A stretch of 45,356 nt of DNA, taken from assembly GCA_001628405.1 (NCBI GenBank), contig LURN01000005.1, positions 1 to 45,356 of the forward strand, given 5' to 3'. Below, piece by piece: positions 1-8,795 of this stretch. Numbering within the stretch: the stretch's first letter is position 1; each line of letters starts with the position of its first letter. This DNA is from Candidatus Thioglobus sp. REDSEA-S12_B1. GTDB taxonomy: Bacteria > Pseudomonadota > Gammaproteobacteria > PS1 > Pseudothioglobaceae. The translations under genes and the position numbers were made by a program. The notes beneath the pieces were generated by a model. That model did not search any database. It saw only the letters and a list, made by a program, of their open reading frames with translations, and was not told where the DNA came from.

Positions 1-106
1 AGTTGAGCTTCTTGCTCCGATTGCAATGGAAGAAGGTTTAAGATTTGCAATTAGAGAAGGCGGACGCACAGTCGGTGCTGGAGTCGTCTCGAAGATTACC
101 AACTGA
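1..106 (+). CDS. tuf: Elongation factor Tu, C-terminal end (partial)
   Basis: The frame beginning at base 2 reads the last 34 residues of EF-Tu, including the conserved [20 protein letters not shown] segment of domain 3, and ends at TGA 104-106. EF-Tu delivers aminoacyl-tRNA to the ribosome in the cytoplasm. Its position directly before rpsJ matches the tuf-S10 junction seen in many gammaproteobacteria. The rest of the gene lies outside the window, so tufA and tufB cannot be told apart. Confidence 0.97.
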   Translation, partial: VELLAPIAMEEGLRFAIREGGRTVGAGVVSKITN

Positions 107-110
107 TTAG

Positions 111-141
111 TTAAATTAAGACCGTCGAATTATTGTATAAT
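111..141 (+). promoter_or_regulatory. Possible promoter for the S10 block, inside the tuf terminator
   Basis: A perfect TATAAT occurs at 136-141, in the loop and 3' arm start of the tuf terminator, 45 bases before the rpsJ ATG. No convincing -35 hexamer lies at the expected spacing; the upstream sequence is only AT-rich (TTAAAT at 111-116). It is listed because the S10 genes need a promoter and only 79 bases separate them from tuf. The call is weak. Confidence 0.25.
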
Positions 142-153
142 CGACGGTTTTTT
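121..153 (+). terminator. Rho-independent terminator after tuf
   Basis: An 8-bp stem (ACCGTCGA at 121-128 with TCGACGGT at 141-148) is followed by a T run through 153. It lies 14 bases after the tuf stop and should separate tuf transcription from the S10 block, although read-through is possible. Confidence 0.88.
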
Positions 154-185
154 CGTTTTGGAAGATAGATAAGGCAAATAGGCAA

Positions 186-497
186 ATGAGCAATCAAAAT
201 ATTAGAATTAAATTAAAGGCATTTGATCATCGTTTAATCGATAAATCAGCCGTAGAGATTGTAGAGACAGCTAAGCGTACAGGCGCCAGTGTAAGGGGCC
301 CTATCCCTTTGCCTACAAAGAAAGAACGCTTTACAGTATTGACATCTCCGCATGTAAATAAAGATGCTAGAGATCAGTACGAGTTAAAAACTTATGTTAG
401 GTTGATGGACGTTATTAGTCCAACTGATAAAACGGTAGATGCGCTGATGAAGTTAGATCTCGCTGCCGGTGTTGATGTGAAAATCCAGCTTAACTAA
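186..497 (+). CDS. rpsJ: 30S ribosomal protein S10
   Basis: The 103-residue product matches S10 in length and sequence, beginning [19 protein letters not shown] and containing [15 protein letters not shown] and the [13 protein letters not shown] loop. S10 sits in the head of the 30S subunit and also partners NusB in antitermination. It is the first gene of the S10 block. The leader after the tuf terminator is short, with no room for a long E. coli-type L4 attenuator. Confidence 0.98.
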   Translation: MSNQNIRIKLKAFDHRLIDKSAVEIVETAKRTGASVRGPIPLPTKKERFTVLTSPHVNKDARDQYELKTYVRLMDVISPTDKTVDALMKLDLAAGVDVKIQLN

Positions 498-520
498 ATA
501 GAATAGAAAGGATTAAGAAA

Positions 521-1231
521 ATGGCAATTGCATTAGTAGGACAAAAAATCGGAATGACACGTTTGTTGACAGATGATGGATCAGCCTCATCAGTCAGCGT
601 TATAAAAATTGAGCCTAATCGTGTAGTGCAGACTAAATCTGTAGAGACAGATGGATACAATGCTGTTCAAGTTACGACTGGAAAGAAAGTGAACAAAAAA
701 GGTGAGGCGAAAATTGGACGCGTCAGTAGTTCACTAAAGGGTCACTATGCTAAAGCATCTCAAGAGATTGGACTTGGTTTATGGGAAATGAGAGTTAGCG
801 AAAGTGAAATGAATGCAATGCCAAGCCTTGATATTTCTTTTTTTGGCGAAGGGCATTTTGTTAATGTCACTGGTCAATCGAAAGGTAAAGGTTTTCAAGG
901 CGGTGTAAAGCGCCATAACTTTAGTATGCAAGATGCTACTCATGGTAACTCTATTTCACATCGTGCAATTGGATCAACTGGTCAGTGTCAAGAGCCTGGA
1001 AGAGTATTCAAAGGTAAGAAAATGCCTGGTCAAATGGGAAATGTCCAAGTAACTGAAGAGTGTCTCGAGATTTTAAGAGTAGATAATGATCGCAATTTAT
1101 TATTGGTAAAGGGCGCTATACCAGGGTCCAAAAACGGCTTTGTTAAAGTATTCCTATCCGATAAAAAAAATAATATTAATTCGAAGATTAGTAAAGAGCT
1201 TTCTGAGAAGCAAGCAGCAGACTTGGCTTGA
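521..1231 (+). CDS. rplC: 50S ribosomal protein L3
   Basis: The protein begins [16 protein letters not shown] and holds the L3 signature region ([37 protein letters not shown]). L3 is an early-assembly protein near the peptidyl transferase centre. The conserved part ends near residue 220. A hydrophilic extension then runs to TGA at 1229-1231, giving 236 residues against about 210 usual. Immediately at the stop, the +1 frame opens into an acidic EEAAPV repeat that runs to 1367, 21 bases before rplD. The reading frame may therefore be broken by an indel or completed by frameshifting; see the separate tail entry. Confidence 0.95.
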   Translation: MAIALVGQKIGMTRLLTDDGSASSVSVIKIEPNRVVQTKSVETDGYNAVQVTTGKKVNKKGEAKIGRVSSSLKGHYAKASQEIGLGLWEMRVSESEMNAMPSLDISFFGEGHFVNVTGQSKGKGFQGGVKRHNFSMQDATHGNSISHRAIGSTGQCQEPGRVFKGKKMPGQMGNVQVTEECLEILRVDNDRNLLLVKGAIPGSKNGFVKVFLSDKKNNINSKISKELSEKQAADLA

Positions 1232-1306
1232 AGAAGCAGCTCCAGTTGAAGAAGCAGCTCCAGTTGAAGAAGCAGCTCCAGTTGAAGAAGCAGCTCCAGT
1301 TGAAGA
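1228..1306 (+). repeat. Four perfect 18-bp tandem repeats at the rplC 3' end
   Basis: The unit TTGAAGAAGCAGCTCCAG occurs at 1228-1245, 1246-1263, 1264-1281 and 1282-1299, followed by a partial copy to 1306. Because the unit is a multiple of three, copy-number change keeps the frame. The repeat encodes (EEAAPV)n in the frame +1 to L3, and its first copy contains the TGA that ends the L3 frame. Confidence 0.97.
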
Positions 1307-1367
1307 CGCCGAATCTAAGGCAGCTGATGAAGTAGATGAAACTAAAGATAAAGAACCTGAAGCATAA
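1230..1367 (+). other. Out-of-frame acidic tail, probable continuation of L3
   Basis: The frame +1 to rplC encodes 45 residues: four EEAAPV units and an acidic end containing ESKAADEVDETKDKEPEA, stopping at TAA 1365-1367. The frame has no ATG, GTG or TTG near the repeat; its nearest possible start is a TTG at 1140, deep inside L3, which would give an implausible protein. The tail fills what would otherwise be an unusually long 157-base gap before rplD. The likely readings are that L3 continues into it as a 281-residue protein through a +1 shift, or that one base is extra or two are missing in this sequence. Confidence 0.6.
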
Positions 1368-1388
1368 TAAATACACATAGGTCGAGTG

Positions 1389-2003
1389 ATGAAAGTAAAA
1401 GTATTAAATTTGAAAACTAACAAATCTACTTCACAAGAAGTTTCTGATGATGTTTTTGGCCGTGACTACAATGAGTCACTAGTTCACCAAATTACAACTG
1501 CATACATGGCGGCTGGTAGAAGTGGAACCAAAGCACAAAAAAATCGTTCAGCAGTTAGTGGCGGTGGTAAGAAGCCTTGGAGGCAAAAGGGGACTGGTCG
1601 CGCCAGAGCTGGAACTTCAAGAGGACCTATTTGGAGAAGCGGTGGAGTGACATTTGCTGCACAGCCTCGTAATTACGCTCAGAAAGTTAACAAAAAAATG
1701 TACAAAGGTGCAATTAGCGTGATTCTTTCAGAATTACTTCGAACAGATCGTTTAAAGGTTGTATCAGATTTAGAAATTAAAGAACCTAAAACAAAAAATA
1801 TCACTTCACTCATGAAATCGCTAGATTTAAAAGATGTTCTTTTAATGACTGATGAGCTAGATGAGAATTTGTATTTATCTTCGCGTAATTTGTATCATGT
1901 TGGTGTTTGTGATACTCAAAGTATCGATCCTGTTAGTTTAATTGGCTATGAAAATGTAGTTCTAACAAAGGCTGCATTAAAGAAAGTTGAGGCAATGTTA
2001 TGA
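1389..2003 (+). CDS. rplD: 50S ribosomal protein L4
   Basis: The L4 signature is clear: the extended loop carries [20 protein letters not shown] and [16 protein letters not shown]. The length of 204 residues is normal. The ATG at 1389 is preferred to the in-frame GTG just before it, because L4 proteins start next to this MKVKV strand. L4 lines the exit tunnel and in E. coli represses its own operon. Its stop overlaps the rplW start by four bases, implying translational coupling. Confidence 0.97.
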   Translation: MKVKVLNLKTNKSTSQEVSDDVFGRDYNESLVHQITTAYMAAGRSGTKAQKNRSAVSGGGKKPWRQKGTGRARAGTSRGPIWRSGGVTFAAQPRNYAQKVNKKMYKGAISVILSELLRTDRLKVVSDLEIKEPKTKNITSLMKSLDLKDVLLMTDELDENLYLSSRNLYHVGVCDTQSIDPVSLIGYENVVLTKAALKKVEAML

Positions 2004-2290
2004 ATCAAGAAAAAGTATTGAGTGTCCTTCTTGGGCCAATTGTTTCTGAAAAGACTACTACGGCAACAGCCAATAATCAATATGTCTTTAAAGTCAGAAC
2101 TGACAGCAATAAAAGAGAAATTAGAGCAGCGGTAGAAGAATTATTTGGGGTGACTGTTGAGGCTGTCACTACCTCCAATGTAAAAGGAAAAAGGAAAATT
2201 TACAGAGGAAAAGCTGGACAACGTGTTAATTGGAAAAAGGCAGTCGTTAAGGTATCTGAAGGTCAGATGATTGACGCTACTGCATCATAG
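2000..2290 (+). CDS. rplW: 50S ribosomal protein L23
   Basis: The 96-residue product has the L23 pattern: GPIVSEKTT near the N-terminus, [20 protein letters not shown] and a [20 protein letters not shown] segment. L23 is at the tunnel exit and docks trigger factor and SRP. The ATG lies inside the rplD stop (ATGA overlap). Confidence 0.97.
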   Translation: MNQEKVLSVLLGPIVSEKTTTATANNQYVFKVRTDSNKREIRAAVEELFGVTVEAVTTSNVKGKRKIYRGKAGQRVNWKKAVVKVSEGQMIDATAS

Positions 2291-2300
2291 AGAATTTATT

Positions 2301-3125
2301 ATGGCATCAGTAATTAAAAGAAAACCAACTTCACCAGGCAGACGTTTTGTTGTTAGTGTTGTTGATAACGATTTGCATAAAGGCAAACCTTTTGCTGCAT
2401 TAACAGAAAGCAAAAATAGAATTCATGGGCGAAATAACCGTGGAAAGATTACTGTTAGACATAGAGGTGGCGGACATAAGCAAAGATATCGCGTTATTGA
2501 TTTTAAGAGAAATAAAGATGATATTCAGGCTACTGTGGAGAGAATTGAGTACGATCCAAATAGAAGTGCGAATATTGCTCTTGTTCTTTATGCAGATGGT
2601 GAGCGTCGTTATATCATTGCTCCTAAAGGTCTTAAATCAGGTGATAAGATTATTTCGGGCAATTCAGTTGCAATTCAAAAAGGAAACAGCCTTCCTCTGA
2701 GCAATATTCCTCTTGGTAGTGTTATTCATTGCGTTGAATTAAAACCAAAAAAAGGCGCTCAAATTGCAAGAAGTGCAGGAACCTCTGTTCAGTTGGTAGC
2801 GAAAGAAGGAAATTATGTGACGATTAGGTTGCGCTCTGGAGAAGTCAGAAAAGTTTTAGCTGAGTGTCGTGCAACTCTAGGTGAAGTGTCAAAATCAGAA
2901 CACAGTTTGAGAAAGCTAGGTAAAGCCGGTGCTACTCGCTGGAGAGGTTTTAGACCTACAGTCCGAGGCGTTGTTATGAACCCAGTTGATCATCCACATG
3001 GTGGTGGTGAAGGAAAGACAAGTGGTGGTAGACATCCTGTTTCTCCTTGGGGGACTCCAACTAAAGGTTATAAAACACGAACTAATAAGCGTACAGATAA
3101 ATTAATCGTACGTAGGAGAAAATAA
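2301..3125 (+). CDS. rplB: 50S ribosomal protein L2
   Basis: The 274-residue protein matches L2: [10 protein letters not shown] at the start, [19 protein letters not shown], and the C-terminal [16 protein letters not shown] loop, which carries the histidine important for peptidyl transferase assembly. The ATG at 2301 is chosen over an upstream in-frame TTG, because [15 protein letters not shown] aligns with L2 N-termini and the longer start would overlap rplW. Confidence 0.98.
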   Translation: MASVIKRKPTSPGRRFVVSVVDNDLHKGKPFAALTESKNRIHGRNNRGKITVRHRGGGHKQRYRVIDFKRNKDDIQATVERIEYDPNRSANIALVLYADGERRYIIAPKGLKSGDKIISGNSVAIQKGNSLPLSNIPLGSVIHCVELKPKKGAQIARSAGTSVQLVAKEGNYVTIRLRSGEVRKVLAECRATLGEVSKSEHSLRKLGKAGATRWRGFRPTVRGVVMNPVDHPHGGGEGKTSGGRHPVSPWGTPTKGYKTRTNKRTDKLIVRRRK

Positions 3126-3134
3126 AGGTTAATT

Positions 3135-3401
3135 ATGGCAAGATCACTTAGAAAAGGTCCATTTGTAGACGAGCACTTAATCCAAAAGGTAATGAAGGCT
3201 CAAGATAATAATGATAGAAAGCCAATTAAAACATGGTCACGTCGTTCAGTGATTGTTCCTGAGATGATTGGTCTTACAATAGCAGTTCATAATGGACGTG
3301 TACATGTTCCGGTTTCTATCAATGAAAATATGATTGGACATAAGTTAGGCGAATTTGCCGCAACAAGAACATTTAAAAGTCACTCAGGTGATCGAAAGTA
3401 G
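3135..3401 (+). CDS. rpsS: 30S ribosomal protein S19
   Basis: The 88-residue product shows the S19 hallmarks [31 protein letters not shown] and [14 protein letters not shown]19 lies in the 30S head with S13. It follows rplB by nine bases, in the standard S10-operon order. Confidence 0.98.
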   Translation: MARSLRKGPFVDEHLIQKVMKAQDNNDRKPIKTWSRRSVIVPEMIGLTIAVHNGRVHVPVSINENMIGHKLGEFAATRTFKSHSGDRK

Positions 3402-3422
3402 TTTTAGTAAAGGGTTTAGAAA

Positions 3423-3755
3423 ATGAAAGAAGTTAAAGCGATTCATAAGTATGCAAAAATCTCACCCTTTAAGGTGAGGTTAATTGCTGATCAAATAAGG
3501 AACAAGCCAGTAGAAGAGGCTTTGAATATTTTGACATTTAGCAATAAGAAAGCAGCTGTCTTAGTTAAAAAAGTTTTAAGTTCTGCAATTTCTAATGCTG
3601 AACATAATGACGGTCTTGATATTGACGAGTTAAAAGTAAGTAGTGTCTTCGTTGATGAAGGCTCAACAATGAAACGAATTCGCCCAAGAGCTAAAGGGAG
3701 AGCAAATCGAATTCTTAAACGAACCAGCCACATTAGTGTTGGCGTAAGCGAGTAA
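3423..3755 (+). CDS. rplV: 50S ribosomal protein L22
   Basis: The 110-residue protein has the L22 motifs [20 protein letters not shown] and the [20 protein letters not shown] beta-hairpin that lines the exit tunnel (macrolide-sensitive constriction). The hairpin looks standard. Confidence 0.97.
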   Translation: MKEVKAIHKYAKISPFKVRLIADQIRNKPVEEALNILTFSNKKAAVLVKKVLSSAISNAEHNDGLDIDELKVSSVFVDEGSTMKRIRPRAKGRANRILKRTSHISVGVSE

Positions 3756-3761
3756 ATAATT

Positions 3762-4454
3762 ATGGGTCAAAAAGTAAATCCAGTAGGTATTAGATTAGGA
3801 ATTGTAAAGGATTGGGATTCCAAGTGGTATGCCAGCAGTAAAGACTATTCTGAATTCTTGTTATCTGATATTGCAGTTAGAGACTTCTTATTCAAAGAAT
3901 TGACTTCAGCTTCAGTTAGTCGCATCTCAATTGAGAGATTATCTAACACAGCTAAGGTCATCATTCACACTGCAAGACCTGGAATCGTGATTGGTAAAAA
4001 AGGTGCCGATATTGAAAGGCTTAAAAATATTGTTTCAGAAAAAATGGGTGTACCTGTTCACATAAGTATTGAAGAGGTTAAACAACCTGAGTTAGATGCG
4101 CGTTTAGTTGCTGAAAATATTGCTCAACAGCTAGAAAAGCGAGTTATGTATAGACGTGCTGTTAAAAGAGTGCTTGGAAATGCTACAAGATTAGGCGCTC
4201 TTGGAATCAAAGTCATGGTAAGTGGTCGACTAAATGGTGCTGAAATCGCTCGTTCAGAATGGTACCGTGAAGGCCGTGTGCCTCTCCATACCTTTAGAGC
4301 TGATGTTGATTACAGCAGTTTTAGAGCTAATACCCAGTATGGTGTTATAGGTATTAAAGTATGGATTTTTAAAGGCGAGATACTCGATCATAATAAAGGC
4401 ACTATTGAAGAAGTTTCAAAGCGTGGTGCTACTAAACAAATAGGTAAGAAGTAA
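3762..4454 (+). CDS. rpsC: 30S ribosomal protein S3
   Basis: The protein starts [18 protein letters not shown] and carries the KH-domain [15 protein letters not shown] motif around residue 75, then the C-terminal [19 protein letters not shown] stretch. It has 230 residues, close to the family norm. S3 is on the 30S solvent side at the mRNA entry and contributes to helicase activity. Confidence 0.98.
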   Translation: MGQKVNPVGIRLGIVKDWDSKWYASSKDYSEFLLSDIAVRDFLFKELTSASVSRISIERLSNTAKVIIHTARPGIVIGKKGADIERLKNIVSEKMGVPVHISIEEVKQPELDARLVAENIAQQLEKRVMYRRAVKRVLGNATRLGALGIKVMVSGRLNGAEIARSEWYREGRVPLHTFRADVDYSSFRANTQYGVIGIKVWIFKGEILDHNKGTIEEVSKRGATKQIGKK

Positions 4455-4466
4455 AGGAATAAGTCT

Positions 4467-4877
4467 ATGTTGCAACCTAAACGTACAAAATATAGAAAAA
4501 TTATGAAGAGCCGTAACCGCGGTTTAGCTGCTGGTCATAATGTCAGCTTTGGTGAAATTGGACTCCAAGCTTCTGGAAGGTGCCGAATGACTGCAAGACA
4601 AATTGAGGCAGCAAGAAGAGCAATGACTAGGCATGTTAAGCGTCAAGGAAAAATTTGGATTCGTGTTTTCCCGGACAAGCCTATTACTAAAAAACCACTT
4701 GAAGTTAGAATGGGTAAAGGTAAAGGTAGTGTTGAGTATTGGGTTGCGCAAATTAAGCCAGGTCAAATGTTATTTGAAATGCAAGGTGTTGACGAAGTTG
4801 TTGCTAGAGAGGCTTTCGAGCTTGCTGCAGCCAAGCTTCCAGTTAAAACAACAGTAATTAAACGGACAATAATGTAA
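4467..4877 (+). CDS. rplP: 50S ribosomal protein L16
   Basis: It begins [19 protein letters not shown] and includes [21 protein letters not shown]-like sequence (here [13 protein letters not shown]), [12 protein letters not shown] and the [15 protein letters not shown] loop that contacts A-site tRNA. The 136-residue length is standard. The stop codon shares one base with the rpmC start (TAATG). Confidence 0.98.
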   Translation: MLQPKRTKYRKIMKSRNRGLAAGHNVSFGEIGLQASGRCRMTARQIEAARRAMTRHVKRQGKIWIRVFPDKPITKKPLEVRMGKGKGSVEYWVAQIKPGQMLFEMQGVDEVVAREAFELAAAKLPVKTTVIKRTIM

Positions 4878-5065
4878 TGGATGTTAAAGAATTAAGAAAT
4901 CAGGATGTAGCTCAATTAAATGAGCAGCTTATTACTTTGCTTAAAGAGCACTTTGAGCTGCGCATGCAAAAAAGTACTTCTCAACTGACTGACTTATCAA
5001 AGCTTGGCAAAACAAAAAAAGCGATTGCCCAAATTAAAACTATTATTAACGAGAAAAGCTCATGA
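4877..5065 (+). CDS. rpmC: 50S ribosomal protein L29
   Basis: A short, mostly helical 62-residue protein starting [18 protein letters not shown], with the [19 protein letters not shown] segment typical of L29 and an [11 protein letters not shown] end. It sits beside L23 at the tunnel exit. It overlaps rplP by one base and rpsQ by four. Confidence 0.95.
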   Translation: MDVKELRNQDVAQLNEQLITLLKEHFELRMQKSTSQLTDLSKLGKTKKAIAQIKTIINEKSS

Positions 5066-5331
5066 GTGAAACTAAAGCGGTAGAAAGAACCCTAACAGGT
5101 AAAGTTGTGAGCAATAGTCGCGACAAAACAATTGCTGTTTTAGTAGAGCGTAAAGTGCGTCACCCAATTTATAAAAAGTACATTAAGCGAAGCACAAAAG
5201 TTCATGCACATGATGAAAAGAATGAGTGTGGCCTTGGCGATGTTGTAAAAGTTTCTGAATCAAAGCCATTTTCTAAAACAAAGAACTGGGCATTGGTAGA
5301 AGTTGTTGAAAAATCTGTGAGTATTGATTAG
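5062..5331 (+). CDS. rpsQ: 30S ribosomal protein S17
   Basis: The 89-residue product shows the S17 OB-fold landmarks: [39 protein letters not shown] and [17 protein letters not shown]17 binds 16S helix 11 early in 30S assembly. The ATG overlaps the rpmC stop by four bases (ATGA). Confidence 0.97.
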   Translation: MSETKAVERTLTGKVVSNSRDKTIAVLVERKVRHPIYKKYIKRSTKVHAHDEKNECGLGDVVKVSESKPFSKTKNWALVEVVEKSVSID

Positions 5332-5357
5332 ATAGTCGCTAAAAAGAGAGAAAGAAT

Positions 5358-5726
5358 ATGATACAAATGCAAACAAAATTAAATATAGCAGATAACAGTG
5401 GCGGTGTTAAAGCTATGTGTATTAAAGTGCTTGGTGGCTCTAAACGACGCTATGCAAACATCGGTGATGTTATTAAAGTCAGCATCAAGGAAGCATCGCC
5501 TCGCGGTAAGGTTAAAAAAGGTGATGTGTATGATGCTGTGGTTGTTAGAACTGCACAAGGTGTTCGCCGTAAAGATGGTTCTCGTATTCGCTTTGATACA
5601 AATGCAGTTGTTCTTCTTAATCCTAAATTAGAGCCTATCGGGACTCGTATCTTTGGTCCCGTGACTCGCGAATTAAGGGGCGCTCAATTTATGAAAATTG
5701 TTTCACTTGCTCCCGAGGTTTTGTAA
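5358..5726 (+). CDS. rplN: 50S ribosomal protein L14
   Basis: It matches L14 along its full 122 residues, from [16 protein letters not shown] through [20 protein letters not shown] to [13 protein letters not shown] and the C-terminal SLAPEVL. L14 forms intersubunit bridges with the 30S. The last base of its stop is the first base of the rplX ATG. Confidence 0.98.
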   Translation: MIQMQTKLNIADNSGGVKAMCIKVLGGSKRRYANIGDVIKVSIKEASPRGKVKKGDVYDAVVVRTAQGVRRKDGSRIRFDTNAVVLLNPKLEPIGTRIFGPVTRELRGAQFMKIVSLAPEVL

Positions 5727-6037
5727 TGATGAAAATTAAACAAAATGATGAAGTAATCATCATTGCTGGAAAAGATAAAGGTTCTATTGGCACTGTTACT
5801 AGAGTGCTTGGATCAAAGGTGATTGTGGAAGGTAACAACATGGCAAAAAAACATATTCGTCCTAATCCACAAGAAGGTATTCAAGGAGGAATCGAAGAAA
5901 AAGAAATGCCAATGAGTATTTCAAATGTTGCAATATACAACCCTAAAACTAAAAAGGCAGATCGAGTCGGTGTTAGGGTTAATGATGAAGGTGTTAAAGA
6001 AAGATTTTTTAAATCAAACGGTGAAGCCGTAATTTGA
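5726..6037 (+). CDS. rplX: 50S ribosomal protein L24
   Basis: The 103-residue protein carries the KOW motif [17 protein letters not shown] near its start, then [11 protein letters not shown] and [11 protein letters not shown]24 initiates 50S assembly. Two ATGs stand in tandem at 5726 and 5729. The first overlaps the rplN stop (TAATG); the second would match the usual MKIK start equally well. Confidence 0.97.
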   Translation: MMKIKQNDEVIIIAGKDKGSIGTVTRVLGSKVIVEGNNMAKKHIRPNPQEGIQGGIEEKEMPMSISNVAIYNPKTKKADRVGVRVNDEGVKERFFKSNGEAVI

Positions 6038-6060
6038 TGCAAATATAAAGTAGGTGACAA

Positions 6061-6612
6061 GTGGCTAGATTACAAGAACAATATAAAAATGAAATTATTC
6101 CGAAGCTTCAGAAGGAGTTAGGTTTTTCTAATCCAATGTCTGTACCTAAGATTGAAAAAATTACAATCAATATGGGTTTAGGCAAAGCCTTAGGAGATAA
6201 AAAGGTATTAGAAAGTGCCCTAGAAGAGTTGGGTTTAATTTCTTCTCAAAAGCCTGTTACTTGTTTAGCAAGAAAATCAGTTGCTAGTTTCAAATTAAGA
6301 GAAGGAAACGCCATTGGGTGTAAAGTGACTCTTCGCAAAGAAAGAATGTATGAATTTCTTGATCGACTAGTAAATATCGCTATTCCTCGTATTAGGGATT
6401 TTCGCGGATTGAATGAAAAATCATTTGATGGACGAGGAAATTACAACATGGGAATAACAGAGCAAATCGTTTTTCCAGAAATTGAGTTTGAGAAGGTAAC
6501 AAGTATGCGTGGAATGGATATAGCAATTACCACGAATGCAAAGAATGATGAAGATGCTAAGAAACTATTAGCGATGTTTAATTTCCCATTTAAAGGAGGA
6601 AATAATGGCTAA
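6061..6612 (+). CDS. rplE: 50S ribosomal protein L5
   Basis: The 183-residue protein has L5 landmarks [56 protein letters not shown] and [13 protein letters not shown]5 binds 5S rRNA in the central protuberance. The start codon is GTG. The 3' end overlaps rpsN by eight bases, and its last codons supply the AGGAGG ribosome binding site for rpsN. Confidence 0.98.
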   Translation: MARLQEQYKNEIIPKLQKELGFSNPMSVPKIEKITINMGLGKALGDKKVLESALEELGLISSQKPVTCLARKSVASFKLREGNAIGCKVTLRKERMYEFLDRLVNIAIPRIRDFRGLNEKSFDGRGNYNMGITEQIVFPEIEFEKVTSMRGMDIAITTNAKNDEDAKKLLAMFNFPFKGGNNG

Positions 6613-6910
6613 AAAGTCTATGATACATAGAGATATAAAGAGAGCTAAGTTAGTCGAAAAATATAAAGAGAAGCGCCTTGAGCTGAAAAAAATCATCAAG
6701 AGTGTTCATACATCTGATGAGGATCGTTTTCAGGCGATAATAAAATTACAGTCGCTTCCTAGAGATGCTTCGCCGGTCCGTCAACGTAATCGTTGCGGCC
6801 TTTCTGGTCGTCCTCATGGTTTTTACAGAAAGTTTGGTCTGGCAAAAACTCAACTTAGGGAACGCACTATGAATGGTGAAGTTCCTGGATTATCTAAAGC
6901 TAGTTGGTAG
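6605..6910 (+). CDS. rpsN: 30S ribosomal protein S14 (long, zinc-free form)
   Basis: The 101-residue protein starts [20 protein letters not shown] and ends in the S14 core [20 protein letters not shown] and [18 protein letters not shown]. The zinc-ribbon CxxC pairs of the short form are absent, so this is the long C-minus form usual in proteobacteria. It lies in the 30S head. Confidence 0.97.
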   Translation: MAKKSMIHRDIKRAKLVEKYKEKRLELKKIIKSVHTSDEDRFQAIIKLQSLPRDASPVRQRNRCGLSGRPHGFYRKFGLAKTQLRERTMNGEVPGLSKASW

Positions 6911-6919
6911 GAGGTTATT

Positions 6920-7315
6920 ATGAGTATGTCTGATCCAATAGCGGATATGTTAACTAGAATTAGAAATGCACAATCAGTTAATAAAGAGCAAGTCAGTATT
7001 CCTGCGTCAAATTTGAAAGCTGCAATTGCAAGCGTAATGCAGGATGAAGGCTATATTACTTCTTTCTCGATTGAAGGTGAGTCTGCTAATAAAGAGCTAG
7101 TAATTAAATTGAAGTACTTTGATAATCAGCCAGTTATTGAATCACTTGATAGAATCTCAAAGCCCAGCTTAAGATACTATGCAGGTAAAGATGATATGCC
7201 AAGTGTTATGAATGGCCTTGGAATAGTTATTGTCTCAACACCTAAAGGTGTTATGACTGGTCAATCTGCCAAAGCTCAAAACATTGGTGGCGAAGTTTTG
7301 TGTAGCGTTTCATAA
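6920..7315 (+). CDS. rpsH: 30S ribosomal protein S8
   Basis: It begins [18 protein letters not shown] and ends with the S8 signature [20 protein letters not shown]. The length of 131 residues is standard. A strong GGAGG ribosome binding site is at 6910-6914. In E. coli S8 is the translational repressor of the spc operon; no operator near rplE was demonstrated here. Confidence 0.98.
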   Translation: MSMSDPIADMLTRIRNAQSVNKEQVSIPASNLKAAIASVMQDEGYITSFSIEGESANKELVIKLKYFDNQPVIESLDRISKPSLRYYAGKDDMPSVMNGLGIVIVSTPKGVMTGQSAKAQNIGGEVLCSVS

Positions 7316-7331
7316 TAGTTGGAGATTTATA

Positions 7332-7877
7332 ATGTCTAGAGTTGCTAAAGCACCAATTACAATCCCTGAAGGCGTAAATATTACGCAAGAAGATGGTCTT
7401 CTTTCTGTAAAAGGAAAGCTCGGTGAAATGACAATGCATGTCAATTCTTCAGTTCAAATTTCTACAGCTGATAACGTATTAACATTTGCACCAAACGACG
7501 TTAGTAAAAAAGAGGAGAAGGCTGCATGGGCTCAGGCTGGCACAGCAAGAGCAAATACAGCTAACTTAATTAAAGGTGTGACAGAAGGTTGGGAGAAAAA
7601 ATTAACCCTAATTGGTGTGGGTTACAGAGCTCAAGCTAAGGGTAAGGTTTTAAATCTAACTCTGGGATTCTCTCATCCCGTTGACTATAAATTACCTGAA
7701 GGAATTTCTGTAGAAACGCCTTCACAGACTGAGGTTATTGTTAAAGGAATTGATAAGCAGAAAGTAGGTCAGGCTGCTGCTGAAATTAGAGCTTTTCGTC
7801 CACCGGAGCCTTATAAAGGTAAAGGGGTTCGTTATTCGGATGAGCAGGTTGTTCGTAAAGCTGCTAAGAAAAAATAA
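7332..7877 (+). CDS. rplF: 50S ribosomal protein L6
   Basis: The protein starts [17 protein letters not shown], has the internal [20 protein letters not shown] repeat-domain strand and ends with [21 protein letters not shown], a classic L6 signature. The ATG at 7332 behind a GGAG site is used; the longer frame from an upstream TTG would overlap rpsH and adds no conserved sequence. The product has 181 residues. Confidence 0.97.
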   Translation: MSRVAKAPITIPEGVNITQEDGLLSVKGKLGEMTMHVNSSVQISTADNVLTFAPNDVSKKEEKAAWAQAGTARANTANLIKGVTEGWEKKLTLIGVGYRAQAKGKVLNLTLGFSHPVDYKLPEGISVETPSQTEVIVKGIDKQKVGQAAAEIRAFRPPEPYKGKGVRYSDEQVVRKAAKKK

Positions 7878-7895
7878 TTGATAGAAGGTAGTTAA

Positions 7896-8243
7896 ATGAA
7901 ATTATCAAAAAAAGATGCTCGCATAAGAAGAGCAACAAAGTTTAGAGCTAAGCATGCCGAGAGAGATTTGGAGCGTTTGTGTGTTTATAAATCATCTCAA
8001 CACATCTATGCACAAATTATAAGTAGTTGCGGTACAAAAACAATCGCTTCTGCATCGAGCGTTTCCTCTAAGATGAAGAACGGTGGTAATGTTGAGGCTG
8101 CTTCTAAGGTTGGCGATTTAATTGCACAAGCTGCTAAGAAAGCTAAAGTTTCTAAGGTCGCATTTGATCGTTCAGGTTTTAAGTACCATGGCCGTGTTAA
8201 GGCCCTTGCTGAGGCAGCAAGAGAAGGCGGATTAGATTTTTAA
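7896..8243 (+). CDS. rplR: 50S ribosomal protein L18
   Basis: The 115-residue protein contains the basic N-terminus [20 protein letters not shown], the [11 protein letters not shown] strand, and the terminal [22 protein letters not shown] signature. L18 binds 5S rRNA with L5. It is in the standard position before rpsE. Confidence 0.97.
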   Translation: MKLSKKDARIRRATKFRAKHAERDLERLCVYKSSQHIYAQIISSCGTKTIASASSVSSKMKNGGNVEAASKVGDLIAQAAKKAKVSKVAFDRSGFKYHGRVKALAEAAREGGLDF

Positions 8244-8264
8244 AAAAAACTAAAGGTTTAAAGA

Positions 8265-8795
8265 ATGGCTGAAAATAACAGAAATAATTATAAAGAAGAA
8301 AGTGAATTCATTGAGAAGTTGGTCAATATTCGCCGTGTAGTAAAGGTTGTAAAAGGTGGTAGAATTTTTGGCTTTTCTGCTTTAGTAGTTGTCGGCGATG
8401 GAAATGGAAAAGTTGGCTATGGAACTGGTAAAGCTCGTGAAGTGCCTTTAGCCATTCAAAAAGCAATGGATAAAGCCAAAAGATCAATGAAGCCTGTTCC
8501 ATTAATTAATGGCACGCTTCACTATCCTGTTACCTCTAGAGTGGGTGCTGCAAAAGTTTACATGCAGCCAGCTTCTGAAGGAACTGGAGTAATTGCTGGT
8601 GGCCCAATGAGAAGTGTTTTGGAGGCTGTTGGAGTTCACAACATTTTGGCTAAGTGTAATGGAACTCGTAACCCCATTAGTGTTGTTAGGGCTACAGTTG
8701 ATGGCCTTACTAAAATGTCATCACCACAAATTGTTGCAGCAAAACGCGGCAAAACTGTTGAACAAATACTTGGAGAAGTCTGCAGCAGCTCCTAA
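8265..8795 (+). CDS. rpsE: 30S ribosomal protein S5
   Basis: The S5 core is complete: [36 protein letters not shown], and the C-terminal [19 protein letters not shown] through [14 protein letters not shown], which is where the E. coli protein also ends. In this frame five further residues (VCSSS) follow before TAA at 8793-8795. Those codons are the repeat tract read out of frame. The +1 frame continues as a long Ala/Lys-rich stretch into L30. S5 shapes decoding accuracy at the back of the 30S subunit. The exact C-terminus is uncertain. Confidence 0.95.
   Translation: MAENNRNNYKEESEFIEKLVNIRRVVKVVKGGRIFGFSALVVVGDGNGKVGYGTGKAREVPLAIQKAMDKAKRSMKPVPLINGTLHYPVTSRVGAAKVYMQPASEGTGVIAGGPMRSVLEAVGVHNILAKCNGTRNPISVVRATVDGLTKMSSPQIVAAKRGKTVEQILGEVCSSS

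Noticed and set aside
1163-1170. Run of eight A residues in rplC as the frameshift (slippage) point
   Set aside because: Shifting here would replace a sensible hydrophilic L3 end with a hydrophobic/basic stretch before the repeat. A changeover near the TGA gives a more natural protein. It is not ruled out as a transcript-slippage site.
1228-1306. CRISPR-like array
   Set aside because: The 18-bp units are directly adjacent with no spacers and encode a low-complexity peptide.
1154-1423. Antisense ORFs over the rplC repeat, with SSTGAA-type repeats
   Set aside because: They are mirror translations of the tandem repeat, with no ribosome binding site or family resemblance.
2271-2300. Upstream TTG start for rplB
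   Set aside because: It overlaps rplW and adds residues absent from L2 proteins; the ATG at 2301 fits the family.
7284-7331. Upstream TTG start for rplF
   Set aside because: It overlaps rpsH and the extra residues are not L6; the ATG at 7332 has a ribosome binding site.
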